A DNA stretch of 64,000 nucleotides from Paraburkholderia kirstenboschensis (GCF_904848585.1 NZ_CAJHCR010000007.1:248001-312000), one strand, 5' to 3'. Shown: positions 20,750-30,156, counted from the first letter of the stretch. Made by a program: numbers and translations. Notes: generated from the sequence alone by a model not told the origin.

Positions 20750-22015
20750 TTAGGCAAGCGCCGTTGAGGCGTCGGTCAGTGTCGCAAGGTCGATCGTCCG
20801 GCCTTGATTCATCCACTTGCGCGAAAGCTTCAGCTCGCGTGGAGTGTTGATAGCGATTACGCCGCGAATGGCGCCGTCTTCCAGATGGAAAAGCGTTGCG
20901 CGCTTGCCCGGCAGATCGCCGCGTACTGCAAGCTGCGCATCGGCGGGAATGTCGCCGAGAATCTGCAGATTGACGTCGTACTGATCCGACCAGAACCACG
21001 GAATGTCCGCGTACGGTTCGAAGGTGCCGAGCAGCGCTTTTGCTACGGCAATCGCCTGATTCTGGGCATTGGCCCACGATTCCAGCCGCACACGGCGTTT
21101 GAGCCACGCACTCGGATGATTGGCCACGTCGCCGCACGCGAAAATGCGCGGGTCGTCGGTCGCGCCGAAATGATCGACCACGATGCCGTCCTGCACCTTG
21201 ACGCCCGCTGCTTCGGCCAAGGCCGTATGCGGAGTCAGACCGATGCCGGCCACCGCGAAATCGGCGTCGAGCGTCGAGCCGTTGGCGAACGTTGCGCGGA
21301 TGCGGTTCGCGTCGTTCGGATGATCTTCGAGCTTCGCGAGCGCAGCGCTCAAGCGCACATCAACCCCATTCGCGCGATGCAGTTGCAGGAGAAAATCCGA
21401 CACCATCGGCGGCAACGAGCGGGCGCAAAGACGCGGCGCGCCTTCCACCACGGTTGCGTCCACACCGAGCTTGCGCGCTGTCGCCGCGACTTCCAGACCG
21501 ATCCAGCCGCCGCCCACCACCAGAACGCGCTTGCTTGCACGCAGCCGCTCGCCGAGCGCAACGGCTTCGTCGAGTGTGCGCAGATAGGCGATGTGCGATG
21601 TATTCACCAGCGATTCCGGCAAGCGTCGCGCCGCGCCGCCCGTCGCGATGACAAGGCGGTCGTACTGCACTTCGCGGCCTGATTGCGTGCGCACAATGCG
21701 CTGCTCGCGATCGATCGACGTCGCGCAATCCGGCTGCCATGCTTCGATGTTCAGCGCGTCGAAATCGTCGGGCTTCACGAGACGTACTGTGTCGATATCC
21801 GCGTCGCCCGAAAGCACTGCCTTTGAAAGCGGCGGGCGCTCGTAGGGCAAATGCACTTCGTCGGCGATCATCACGAGGCGGCCGTCAAAGCCTTCCTTGC
21901 GCAACGTCTTCACGACCCAACCAGCCGCCTGGCCGCCGCCGATCACGACAATCGTGCGCGGCGCTTCGAGTTCGGCATGCGCGGCTTGCGCCTTTGCGGT
22001 AGCAGCATCAGTCAT
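20750..22015 (-). CDS. Ferredoxin reductase of the Rieske oxygenase system
   Basis: 421 residues. Two dinucleotide folds are visible: FAD (VVIGGGQAAGW near residue 25) and NAD(P)H (VLVVGGGWIGLEVAATARKLG near residue 165). The FAD-site motif IFACGDVA comes later, followed by a C-terminal reductase domain. It belongs to the BphA4/HcaD/rubredoxin-reductase group and is expected to pass electrons from NADH to the operon's Rieske ferredoxin. Its ATG overlaps the stop of the extradiol-type gene by 8 nt (ATGACTGA), so translation is probably coupled. Confidence 0.9.
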   Translation of the reverse strand: MTDAATAKAQAAHAELEAPRTIVVIGGGQAAGWVVKTLRKEGFDGRLVMIADEVHLPYERPPLSKAVLSGDADIDTVRLVKPDDFDALNIEAWQPDCATSIDREQRIVRTQSGREVQYDRLVIATGGAARRLPESLVNTSHIAYLRTLDEAVALGERLRASKRVLVVGGGWIGLEVAATARKLGVDATVVEGAPRLCARSLPPMVSDFLLQLHRANGVDVRLSAALAKLEDHPNDANRIRATFANGSTLDADFAVAGIGLTPHTALAEAAGVKVQDGIVVDHFGATDDPRIFACGDVANHPSAWLKRRVRLESWANAQNQAIAVAKALLGTFEPYADIPWFWSDQYDVNLQILGDIPADAQLAVRGDLPGKRATLFHLEDGAIRGVIAINTPRELKLSRKWMNQGRTIDLATLTDASTALA

Positions 22016-22973
22016 TTTTGCGCTCCGTCATGAACTTGCCTTCCGGCGCCTTCGCGTTTTTCTGGCGACGCGTATTGCCGTCGATGCCGCCGTCGATCGC
22101 CCATTCGGCGAACACGGTCGGGCCAGGCTCGAAATCGCGCGGCTGCCACTCGGGCGTGAGTTGATCTTCGTCCGCGTAGTACTCGATCAGGCCGCCCGCC
22201 GGATTCTGGAAGTACCAGAAGTACGCCGACGAAACCGGATGGCGTCCCGGCCCAAGCTGCGTGTCCCAACCGCAGCGGCTGATATGCATGCCGCCGCCGA
22301 AAACTTCGTGGATGTCGCGCACGGTGAACGCAACGTGATTCAAACCGCGCTTACCGTTGGGCAGCGCGAGCAGAAAAATGTCGTGATGACCGCCGTGCGG
22401 CGCGCAGCGCATGAACGCGCCGCGGCCCGGATAACGGTCGGACATTTCGAAGCCGAGCAATTCCTGATAGAACTTCTCCTGCTCGGCAAGCTTGTTCGTG
22501 AAGAACACGACGTGGCCCACTTCAACCGGTTCGGCGCGTTCATAGATTGGCGACGGCTGATCGACGCGCAACGTTTGGCCCCACACGTTCGACGGCGAGC
22601 CGTGAATGTCGAGCGCACGTTTGCGGGTCACTTCCACGCGAATCGCCATGCCGTTCGGGTCGATGCAGCCAACGGCGTCGTCGGTTTCAAAGTGACCCGG
22701 CTGACCGGCGAAGCGTCCGCGCAATTCGTCGAGCTCTTCTTTGCTCGCGACGCCCCAGGTCACTTCGCGCAGCGTAGGACCTTCTTCGAACGCGGGAGGC
22801 AGCGACGGGTCGTTTGCATCGACGGCGAGAATCGTGCAGCCGTTGAGCGTTTCGAAGCGAGCATGCGTTTCGTCGTGCGCAACTTCCTTCAGGCCCCAGT
22901 CCGCGAAAAAGCGGCGACAGGTAGCGAGATCCGTCACGCCGTAGATAATCTGTTCAATGCCGAGAATCGTCAT
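22008..22973 (-). CDS. VOC-fold extradiol-type dioxygenase
   Basis: 321 residues built of two vicinal-oxygen-chelate domains. The C-terminal catalytic domain keeps the metal ligands as His in VEVGHVVFF, His in GLNHVAFTV and Glu in GGLIEYYAD, the 2-His-1-carboxylate set for Fe(II). Such enzymes cleave catechols next to the diol. GAGG lies 6 nt upstream of the ATG at 22973. Its place in an operon with a Rieske oxygenase, a hydrolase and SDRs fits ring cleavage after dihydroxylation. The ring substrate is not known. Confidence 0.85.
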   Translation of the reverse strand: MTILGIEQIIYGVTDLATCRRFFADWGLKEVAHDETHARFETLNGCTILAVDANDPSLPPAFEEGPTLREVTWGVASKEELDELRGRFAGQPGHFETDDAVGCIDPNGMAIRVEVTRKRALDIHGSPSNVWGQTLRVDQPSPIYERAEPVEVGHVVFFTNKLAEQEKFYQELLGFEMSDRYPGRGAFMRCAPHGGHHDIFLLALPNGKRGLNHVAFTVRDIHEVFGGGMHISRCGWDTQLGPGRHPVSSAYFWYFQNPAGGLIEYYADEDQLTPEWQPRDFEPGPTVFAEWAIDGGIDGNTRRQKNAKAPEGKFMTERKND

Positions 22974-22987
22974 AACCTGCCTCTTGC

Positions 22988-24487
22988 CTAGTTTGCCCAC
23001 GCCAGCGGCGCGTCGTTCAAGCCCCAGTAAAGGCTCTTCTGTTGCATGTATTCGCGGATGCCGAGCCGGCCTTTCTCGCGTCCCATGCCGCTCTCTTTCC
23101 AGCCGCTGAACGGCGTCGAGATGGAGAACAGCTTGTAGGTGTTGATCCAGATGGTGCCGGCTTCAAGCGCGCGGGCGGTCCGGTAAGCGCGCTTGTAGTC
23201 GCGCGTCCAGATGCCGGCAGCGAGGCCGAACACGCTGTTGTTCGCTTCTTTGAGCAGCGATGCTTCGTCGTCGAACGGCATCGCCACCAGCACTGGCCCG
23301 AAGATTTCTTCCTGGCAGATGCGAGCGTTGTTGGAGAGGCCTTCGAGAATGGTCGGCTGAAAATAGGTGCCTTGTTCACGGCCATCGCCAACCGGGCGTT
23401 CGCCGCCACACAGCAGACGGCCGCCTTCTTCAAGACCGAGCGCCACGTAACGCTCGACCGTTTCGCGGTGGGCTTGCGTAATCAGCGGACCCATCTGCGT
23501 TTCCATACGCGACGGATCGCCCACGCGCAACTTGCGCGCGCCTTCAACGAGACGCTTCATGAACGCGTCGTAAATCGAGCGCTGCACGAAGAGACGCGAG
23601 CCCGCAATGCACGCCTCGCCGGACGAACTGAAGATGCCGTACAGCACACCGTTGACCGCATGGTCGAGATCGGCGTCGTCGAAAACGATGGTCGGCGATT
23701 TGCCGCCGAGTTCGAGCGAGACCGGCATCAGCTTGTCCGCAGCGATCCGCGCGATGCCGCGGCCCACTTCGGTGCCGCCGGTGAATGACACTTTCTTCAC
23801 GAGCGGATGACGCACGAGCACGTCGCCGATCACTGAGCCTTTGCCCGGCAACACGCTGATCACGCCCTTCGGCACGCCGGCTTCCTCGCAGATGCGGGCC
23901 AACGCCAGCGATATCAGAGGCGTCACCTCAGCGGGCTTCAACACCACGGCGTTGCCGCCCGCCAATGCCGGCGCAAGCTTCTGAGCGTCGGATGCAATCG
24001 GCGAATTCCACGGTGTGATCGCAGCGATCACGCCGATCGGCTCATAGACGCTCATCGTCAGGTAGTCGCCGCGCGAGGGCGTGACTTCTTCGTCGAGCGT
24101 TTCGAGGCATGCGGCGAAATAGCGGAACGTGTTCGCGGCGCTGGCCACCAGCACGCGCGTTTCGCCAATTGGCTTGCCGTTGTCGCGGCGCTGCAATTGC
24201 GCGAGCGCTTCCTGACGCGCCATGATCAGATCGGCGATGCGGTACAGAATCAGCGCACGTTGATGCGGCTTCAACCCCGACCAATCCGCTTTACGCCATG
24301 CGATATCGGCCGCTTCCACGGCTTCGCGGGCGTCGTCTGCATTGGCCGTCGAAATTTCCATATTGACCGACTGGTCCGCCGGATACAGGCTTTTATACGG
24401 GTTGCCACGCCCTTGCCGCCATTCGCCGCCGATAAAAATATCGCCGGTCGGCACAAGGCTGGTATCGAAGTGAGTCATGTCGGTCAT
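22988..24487 (-). CDS. NAD(P)-dependent aldehyde dehydrogenase
   Basis: 499 residues of the classical ALDH family. Catalytic residues are visible: N161 in TPWNSP, E259 in VSLELGGKSPT, and nucleophile C293 in GEACIAGSR. SFTGGTEVGR is the cofactor loop. It should oxidise an aldehyde intermediate to the acid. Two starts are possible, ATG 24487 or ATG 24478; GGA is better spaced for the second, and the choice changes only three residues. It lies 41 bp after the aspartate-dehydrogenase-like gene and 14 bp before the extradiol-type gene. Confidence 0.9.
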   Translation of the reverse strand: MTDMTHFDTSLVPTGDIFIGGEWRQGRGNPYKSLYPADQSVNMEISTANADDAREAVEAADIAWRKADWSGLKPHQRALILYRIADLIMARQEALAQLQRRDNGKPIGETRVLVASAANTFRYFAACLETLDEEVTPSRGDYLTMSVYEPIGVIAAITPWNSPIASDAQKLAPALAGGNAVVLKPAEVTPLISLALARICEEAGVPKGVISVLPGKGSVIGDVLVRHPLVKKVSFTGGTEVGRGIARIAADKLMPVSLELGGKSPTIVFDDADLDHAVNGVLYGIFSSSGEACIAGSRLFVQRSIYDAFMKRLVEGARKLRVGDPSRMETQMGPLITQAHRETVERYVALGLEEGGRLLCGGERPVGDGREQGTYFQPTILEGLSNNARICQEEIFGPVLVAMPFDDEASLLKEANNSVFGLAAGIWTRDYKRAYRTARALEAGTIWINTYKLFSISTPFSGWKESGMGREKGRLGIREYMQQKSLYWGLNDAPLAWAN

Positions 24488-24528
24488 TCCGGTTTGCTCA
24501 AGCTGCTGGCTTGAATCGTCTAAATCAC

Positions 24529-25359
24529 TTAGATCACGCAGCGGGCCGCGCGATTGCGTAGCGCACGAATCGCGCTGTACGCGGTCAATGCGGACGTCTT
24601 GGGGTTGTCGGGCAGCGGCTTGCCGCACATTTCCAGCGACATCTCGCCGAACGCGCCGCGCGCGAGAATGCGGTGTACGTTGCGCGTGACGTCCGGATCG
24701 GCAATCAGTCGAACTGTCGTGTGGTCGAGCCCGAGCCCGGCCAAAGCGATGGTCGCGGCAACGTTGGCGTTCTTCGGATAAAGCCGCGCCGCCTCTCGCG
24801 CGCTGCCTTCGAAGATCACCTTCTCTTCCTTCAGCGCGTTCAGATCGCAGACCTGTTCCGCGGGCGTGCCGAGCCAGCCCGTGGGTGGTTTGCGGCCCGT
24901 GTACAGCACTTCGTCGAGGCCACCGAGCTTCGCCGCGGCCAATGCATCGACTCCGCCAATTGCGCCGGACAGCAGCGTCAACGTCGCGTCGCCTTCATCG
25001 GCAGCGGCTGACAACGCGTCGAGCAACATTACATCGGACAACGCACCGATCGACGCCACCGCGCAATCCGTGCCGGCTTTCAGCAGCGGCACCACGTGAT
25101 CGACCAGTGCGCTGTGACCCGCGCATTCCAGAGCGAAATGCGGGCGGCTGCTCAATGCGGACACTGAAGCCACCACGTCCACCGTCGAGCCGACCACTTC
25201 GCGCACCGAATCCATATGACGCTCCGGCACGATCACGTGCGACACACGCACCGCCGGATCGGCGGCGACCGAGCGATACACCGCCTGGCCGATCGCGCCG
25301 AAGCCGATCATCGCGACATCGACGGGAGCGTGGTGCCCCGCGTAGCCCGCTTCACGCAT
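24529..25359 (-). CDS. Aspartate dehydrogenase-like protein
   Basis: 276 residues matching the NadX/AspDH family: an N-terminal NAD(P)-binding fold (VAMIGFGAIGQAVYRS), then a catalytic domain with YPKNANVAATIALAG and the conserved His in GLDHTTV. Family members oxidatively deaminate L-aspartate or reductively aminate its keto acid. No NAD-synthesis genes (nadA, nadC) are near. Inside this operon it may act on a pathway amine or imine rather than aspartate. Its start overlaps the ThDP enzyme's stop by 8 nt (ATGCGTGA). Confidence 0.85.
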   Translation of the reverse strand: MREAGYAGHHAPVDVAMIGFGAIGQAVYRSVAADPAVRVSHVIVPERHMDSVREVVGSTVDVVASVSALSSRPHFALECAGHSALVDHVVPLLKAGTDCAVASIGALSDVMLLDALSAAADEGDATLTLLSGAIGGVDALAAAKLGGLDEVLYTGRKPPTGWLGTPAEQVCDLNALKEEKVIFEGSAREAARLYPKNANVAATIALAGLGLDHTTVRLIADPDVTRNVHRILARGAFGEMSLEMCGKPLPDNPKTSALTAYSAIRALRNRAARCVI

Positions 25360-27010
25360 GTTCCGGCTCCTCTTCCTTGACCGGCGGACCCGCGAAAGCG
25401 GTCGCGAACGAGCCGACCGACAGCATGTCCACTTCCACCAGCACCGGACCGGTCTTCGCCATGCCTTCGCGAATGATCGCGTCGGCCTGATCGAGCGACT
25501 TGATGCGGTAGTGCGTGAGCTTCAGGCTGTCGCAGAACTGCGCGAAGTCCGGCTGATGCAGATCGACGTAGCAGCGCCGGCCGCCGTATTGCGCATCCTG
25601 AATGTTGCGGATCACGCCATAGCATTGGTCGTTCATCAGCACGATCATGACGTTGGCGTTTTCCTGCACAGCCGTTGCGAGTTCGCCGACGTTCACCATC
25701 AAGCCGCCATCGCCGACGAGGCACACGGTTTTCGCCGCGCTGCTCGCGAGCGCCGCGCCAATACCCATCTGCATGCCTTGGCCGATGCCACCGCCCAGCG
25801 CATGCACGCCCGCGCGCGGCGAGAAGATTTTCAGCATGCGGTTGCCCCACGTGCTGTTCGAGATCGTGACGTCGCGCACCCAGTTGTAGTCGCGGCCCAC
25901 TGCTTCCTGCAGCGCGTCGACCAGGCGCTTGTAGGGACCCAGGCCCTTGCCCACGTCTGCGACGGCGCTTTCGCGTGCCGCGGCCAGGTCTTGCGCGAAT
26001 GCGGGATCGACCTTCACGCGGCCTTCGAGCAGCGTGGCGAGTTCTTCGAGCACCGCCGATGCATCGCCGTGAACGAACATCTCGTTGCGATAGCCGCGGT
26101 TGTCAGCGAGCGCGTCTGCGTCGATCCGATAGAGCGGCTGCGGCAGTGCGAGCTTGTACTTCAGCGTTTCATTGCCACGCAGGCGCGAACCGACGACCAC
26201 CAATGCGTCGCACGTCTTGTAGAAACTTTCGACCGCCGGATGAACGTTGAACGCGCCGAGCGTCGCCGGATGATCTTCCGGCAATACGCCGCGGCCCTGC
26301 ACGCTCGTCACCACACCGAAGCCCAGCGCGACCAGGCGTTCGACCGCTTCTGCCGCATGCCGCGCGCCGCCGCCCAGCCACAACAGCGGACGCTTTGCGT
26401 TCGCCAGTTGCTCCGCGAGTCGCGCGACGCGCTGGCTGCAATGCGTGAGCGTGGTGATATGCGGCGCGGACAGATCGGCAGGCCATTCAATTTCAGCGGC
26501 TTGAATGTCGATAGGAATCTCGACGCTCACCGGACCGCTCGGCGCGGTTTGCGCGACGCGCACGGCTTCGCGGATCGTCGGCAGTGCGGTCTCGACGGAA
26601 CGCACTCGGTACGCGGCCTTCGAGATCGACTGGAGCATCGACAACTGGTCAGGCGCTTCGTGAATGTACGCGAGGTCCTTGTCGAGATATTCGGTTTCGA
26701 TCTGACCGGTCACGTGCAGCAGCGCCGTGCCCGCAGTCAGCGCTTCGACCATCGCGCCCGCTGCGTTGCCCGCCGCGGTGCCCGTGCTGGTGAAGGCGAC
26801 ACCGAGGCCGCCAGAAACGCGCGCAAGACCGTCGGCCATGTTCACGGCACCGGCTTCGCCGCGCGCGCCGACGTAGCGAATCTTGCCGCGGTTGTGGATC
26901 GCGTCGAGGATCGGCATGTTGTGGATCGAGATCACGCCGAACGCGGTTTTCACGCCGCATTGCTCGAGAAAAGCGGCGATCAATTCGCCAACGGTGGTTT
27001 TATTAGACAT
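25352..27010 (-). CDS. Thiamine diphosphate-dependent enzyme (acetolactate synthase/decarboxylase superfamily)
   Basis: 552 residues in three domains: an N-terminal Pyr domain (1-180), a central domain (190-330) and a C-terminal PP domain with the ThDP/Mg motif starting LVGDGGLMVN and ending in LMND. The activating Glu is present (E52 in ARGEAG), but the His that often precedes it is Gly here, and the usual SGPG loop reads STGT. These changes set it apart from acetolactate synthase and suggest a 2-keto-acid decarboxylase or carboligase of another kind. GGAGG lies 11 nt upstream of ATG 27010. It overlaps its neighbours on both sides by 8 nt. Confidence 0.85.
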   Translation of the reverse strand: MSNKTTVGELIAAFLEQCGVKTAFGVISIHNMPILDAIHNRGKIRYVGARGEAGAVNMADGLARVSGGLGVAFTSTGTAAGNAAGAMVEALTAGTALLHVTGQIETEYLDKDLAYIHEAPDQLSMLQSISKAAYRVRSVETALPTIREAVRVAQTAPSGPVSVEIPIDIQAAEIEWPADLSAPHITTLTHCSQRVARLAEQLANAKRPLLWLGGGARHAAEAVERLVALGFGVVTSVQGRGVLPEDHPATLGAFNVHPAVESFYKTCDALVVVGSRLRGNETLKYKLALPQPLYRIDADALADNRGYRNEMFVHGDASAVLEELATLLEGRVKVDPAFAQDLAAARESAVADVGKGLGPYKRLVDALQEAVGRDYNWVRDVTISNSTWGNRMLKIFSPRAGVHALGGGIGQGMQMGIGAALASSAAKTVCLVGDGGLMVNVGELATAVQENANVMIVLMNDQCYGVIRNIQDAQYGGRRCYVDLHQPDFAQFCDSLKLTHYRIKSLDQADAIIREGMAKTGPVLVEVDMLSVGSFATAFAGPPVKEEEPEHA

Positions 27011-27812
27011 GTCGTGCAACGCCTCCAGAAACATCGATGTGACTGCCCGTCGTATAGGACGACAGCGTCGTAGCCAGATAAAAGAGCGCTTGAGCGGCTT
27101 CTTCGGGCTTGCCGAAGCGGCCTAGCGGAATGTTTTTCTTGCGCGCGAGTTCCGCGGTCCAGTCTTCCCAGCTCTGGCCCGGCTGCGCTTCCTTCGCATA
27201 ACGGCGGCGCCATTGCCCCGATTCGACGATGCCGATCAGAATCGAATTGACGCGGATGCGCTGCGGCGCGAGTTCCACCGCGAGCGACTTGATGAGGTTT
27301 TGCACGCCCGCACGCGCCGACGACGTCGCCACCATATGCGGCTCCGGTTGCAGCGCGAGCAGCGAATTCACGCAGACCACGGCCGCGTTATTGCCTGCGC
27401 CAGCCGTATCGCGCAGCATCGGCAGAAACGCGCGGGTTGGGCGGATCACGCTGAAGTATTTGAGGTCGAGTTCTTCGCGCCAGGCTTCGTCGCTGGTATC
27501 GGCGAAGGTCGACACGCGGCCCTGGCCCGCGTTGTTGATCAGCATGTCAGCACGGCCGAAGCGCGCTTGCACCGCTTGCGCAAACGCGCCGACGTCTTCC
27601 GCGTCGAGCACGTCGCAGCGGCGCGCGAGCAGTTGCGCGCCGGGAAACTGCGCGTTCAACGCCTCCTCGGCTTGCGCAAGACGCTCCGTATCGCGGCCGC
27701 AAATGGCAACCGAGGCCCCGGCTCGCAGGAACAGTTCGGCGGTCGCGAGGCCGATGCCGGACGAGCCGCCCGTCACCACCGCCACCTGCCCGTTCAGATC
27801 TATTCGAATCAT
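27003..27812 (-). CDS. SDR-family protein lacking the Tyr-Lys catalytic pair
   Basis: 269 residues with an intact cofactor site (VTGGSSGIGLATAE) and NNAGQG. The segment that normally reads YxxxK is ATSSARAG, so the catalytic Tyr is Thr and the Lys is Arg; the serine in CVNSLLA is present. It may be a dehydrogenase using another acid/base, or a non-catalytic binding protein. The start overlaps the IclR stop by 4 nt (ATGA), and the end overlaps the ThDP gene by 8 nt (ATGTCTAA). Confidence 0.85.
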   Translation of the reverse strand: MIRIDLNGQVAVVTGGSSGIGLATAELFLRAGASVAICGRDTERLAQAEEALNAQFPGAQLLARRCDVLDAEDVGAFAQAVQARFGRADMLINNAGQGRVSTFADTSDEAWREELDLKYFSVIRPTRAFLPMLRDTAGAGNNAAVVCVNSLLALQPEPHMVATSSARAGVQNLIKSLAVELAPQRIRVNSILIGIVESGQWRRRYAKEAQPGQSWEDWTAELARKKNIPLGRFGKPEEAAQALFYLATTLSSYTTGSHIDVSGGVARHV

Positions 27813-28702
27813 TTGAGCCCCAATGCCTTCATGTATTTGCTGCCCGCGTTCGACGCGTTGCCCGGCCGGTAGTTGAGCCGCTGCGACAGTTCGTCGGCCG
27901 CGCGGCGCACTTTGTCGACGAGACCGCTGTCCAGCAGCGAGGCGTCGATCTCCTGGCGCGGAATCGTCGTAGTGATCACGGCGACAATGCGGCCGGTGTC
28001 GTTGCGCACCGGCGCACTGACCACCGAAATGCCGCGCTCGAACGACGACTCGCTGATCGCGAAACCGCGCCGCGCGTCGTCGCGGATCCGTTCGTAGAGG
28101 TCTTCCACAGTCGCGGGCGTCTGCCTCGTGAAGCGCTCGAGTTCCGGCTCTGGATAGAGCTTCTTCAACTCGTCGAGCGTCATGTCGCCCATCAGCACCT
28201 GACCGTGCGTCGTTGCATACGCGGGCAAGCGAGTGCCGACGTTCACTTTCACGGAACTGAAAATCGGCGCGTGGCTTTGCGCCTTTGCGACGAATACGAC
28301 GTCGCGTCCATCGCGAATCACGATGTGCGTCGTGAGGCCCGTTTCGTCGCGCAATGCTTCGATGATCGGCAAGCCGAGGTCGGTCAATTCGAGCGAGCTC
28401 AAATATTCGAAGCCAAGGCGCAACACCGCGACGCCGAGCCGGTAGTTGCGGTCCTTGTCGGCGCGTTCGAGAAAGCCGAGCGATTCGAGCGTTTGCAGCA
28501 GACGGAAGACCGTCGTGCGCGGAATCTTCAAGCGGCGCGACAATTCCGGAGCGCCGAGCACCGGCTCGCGCGGCGAAAACTCCGTGAGAATTTTCAGGCC
28601 GCGCTCAAGACCCGGCACGCGGTAGCCTGAGTCGCTATTGCTGTCGTTGCTGTCGTTGCGGTCGTCTTCCGCGTCACGCTCGTTGATGGTGTCGGGCGTC
28701 AT
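27809..28702 (-). CDS. IclR-family transcriptional regulator, operon-internal
   Basis: 297 residues. An acidic and Ser/Asn-rich N-terminus (about 25 residues) is followed by the winged helix-turn-helix (VPGLERGLKILTEFS to TTVFRLLQTLESLGF) and an IclR effector domain. It is closely similar throughout to the second IclR protein encoded at 34252-35280. Its ATG directly abuts the hydrolase stop (TGAATG), so it is made from the operon mRNA and probably autoregulates. The likely effector is a pathway metabolite. Confidence 0.92.
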   Translation of the reverse strand: MTPDTINERDAEDDRNDSNDSNSDSGYRVPGLERGLKILTEFSPREPVLGAPELSRRLKIPRTTVFRLLQTLESLGFLERADKDRNYRLGVAVLRLGFEYLSSLELTDLGLPIIEALRDETGLTTHIVIRDGRDVVFVAKAQSHAPIFSSVKVNVGTRLPAYATTHGQVLMGDMTLDELKKLYPEPELERFTRQTPATVEDLYERIRDDARRGFAISESSFERGISVVSAPVRNDTGRIVAVITTTIPRQEIDASLLDSGLVDKVRRAADELSQRLNYRPGNASNAGSKYMKALGLK

Positions 28703-29596
28703 TCATTGGCTCCGTTGTCCGGCGCTTGCGCGGCAGAACGTGTCGATGATCGCGGTGTACGCGGCAGGTGCTTCGATATAGCCGGCGTGCCCCGCGCGTG
28801 GCACGACTTGCAATTGGGTCCCCGCGACGAGCGCCAGTCGCTCGCAGGCCGCGGGAGTCGTAATGGTGTCGTCGGCACCGACCGCGATGTTGACGCGGCC
28901 TTTGAAGCGCGCGAGGTCGGCGGCGAGGTCGGCGTTTGCAAGCAGATGTGTGGCCTGCGCGTAGCCGCGTGCAATGACGCGGGACATGTTCCAGCGCACC
29001 CATTCGCGGGCTTCGTCGCTTGCGTATGAGGACAACATGTTGGCGCTGCGCTTGTCGGCGAGTCCTTGGGGGCCGAGTTCGTTCAACATTGCGAGGCGTT
29101 GATCGCGCTTCGTCTCGCGGACGTCAGCGCTGGCCGCACCGTAACCGCCTGCCGGCGATAGCAGCAAAAGACCGGGCACGCGCAGCGGATGCATCGCAGC
29201 AAAAGCACCGGCGATGATCGCGCCAAGCGAATGGCCGACCAGCACGCAATGTTCAATGTGAAGTGCATCGAGCCATTCCGTCAGCACGCTTGCGTAATCG
29301 CCGGCGACAGGCGACTCGGGTGCTACCGGCGTGGACATGCCATAACCAGGCGCGTCCCACGCGAGCACGCGGCGGTTCACGTTTGGTGCCTCGAGTTGCT
29401 GCACCCACGAAGCCGCGCCCGAACCGATGCCGTGCAGCAAGACGAGCGGCAACGCGTCGTTTGCAGCGGCGCCGTCCGCTTCGCGATAGCTCAGCACACG
29501 TTGCTGCGCCAGCTCGATTTGCCTGGCCGGAAAGCGCGCAAGGCGCGCTTCGAGCGTGGCGTTTGCATCGACGGCAACGGACGGGACTGCGGACAT
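28703..29596 (-). CDS. Alpha/beta-hydrolase fold enzyme
   Basis: 297 residues. The oxyanion region LVLLHGIGSGAASW is followed by the nucleophile elbow GHSLG, the acid in GADDTITT, and the base in RAGHAGYIEAP, so the triad Ser-Asp-His is complete. In meta-cleavage operons such proteins hydrolyse the C-C bond of the ring-cleavage product; ester hydrolysis is an alternative. AAGGA lies 4 nt upstream of ATG 29596. It is placed between the cupin and IclR genes. Confidence 0.88.
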   Translation of the reverse strand: MSAVPSVAVDANATLEARLARFPARQIELAQQRVLSYREADGAAANDALPLVLLHGIGSGAASWVQQLEAPNVNRRVLAWDAPGYGMSTPVAPESPVAGDYASVLTEWLDALHIEHCVLVGHSLGAIIAGAFAAMHPLRVPGLLLLSPAGGYGAASADVRETKRDQRLAMLNELGPQGLADKRSANMLSSYASDEAREWVRWNMSRVIARGYAQATHLLANADLAADLARFKGRVNIAVGADDTITTPAACERLALVAGTQLQVVPRAGHAGYIEAPAAYTAIIDTFCRASAGQRSQ

Positions 29597-29628
29597 GATT
29601 TCCTTCGTGGTGTTGGTACAGGGACGGC

Positions 29629-30156
29629 TTAGCGCTTGAGCTTCGCGAGCGGCGAATCCGGCGGATACGTGGGCGTGATCGGCTTCGGCGAACCGAGCAT
29701 CACGCACATCAACGCGTCTTCTTCGCCGATGTTGACTTCCGTGCGATACACGCCCGGCGGCACTGAGATCAGATCTCGCTCGCCGAGCACGGCTTCCCAC
29801 GTTTCGCCGTCCTTTTCGCAGATCACTTTCATCTTGCCGCGCAGCACGAAGAAAATTTCTTCGACGTCCATATGAATATGGCTCGGTCCGATATTGCCGG
29901 CCGGAATCACCATCGTCGAAAACGTGAAGCCGCCTGCGGGGACCGTGTTCATGTCCTTCGCCACACCCGTGCCGCCGGTGCCGACATAGCGCATTTGCGC
30001 GCGGCGATACTTCGGGTCGTAGTCAGCCTGGAACTTCAGCGCGTCCCAGTCGTAGCGGCGCGTTTCCAGGCGCGCGACGCGGCCGTCCAGCCACTGGGCA
30101 AAGCTCGCGTCCGCGGGTTGTTCCCACGACTTGCGTTCGATATCGGCGTCCGCCAT
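29629..30156 (-). CDS. Cupin-fold metal-binding protein
   Basis: 175 residues with a single conserved beta-barrel. Motif 1 is seen as SHIHMDVEEIFFVLRG (two His and one Glu as metal ligands), and a second motif follows near PPGVYRTEVN. It could be a small dioxygenase, an isomerase or a binding protein. AAAGGAG lies 7 nt upstream of ATG 30156. Its exact reaction cannot be inferred from sequence. Confidence 0.82.
   Translation of the reverse strand: MADADIERKSWEQPADASFAQWLDGRVARLETRRYDWDALKFQADYDPKYRRAQMRYVGTGGTGVAKDMNTVPAGGFTFSTMVIPAGNIGPSHIHMDVEEIFFVLRGKMKVICEKDGETWEAVLGERDLISVPPGVYRTEVNIGEEDALMCVMLGSPKPITPTYPPDSPLAKLKR

Noticed and set aside
25358..27073. A 571-codon plus-strand frame opposite the ThDP enzyme
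   Set aside because: Antisense artefact; the minus-strand product has full ThDP motifs and a good ribosome site.
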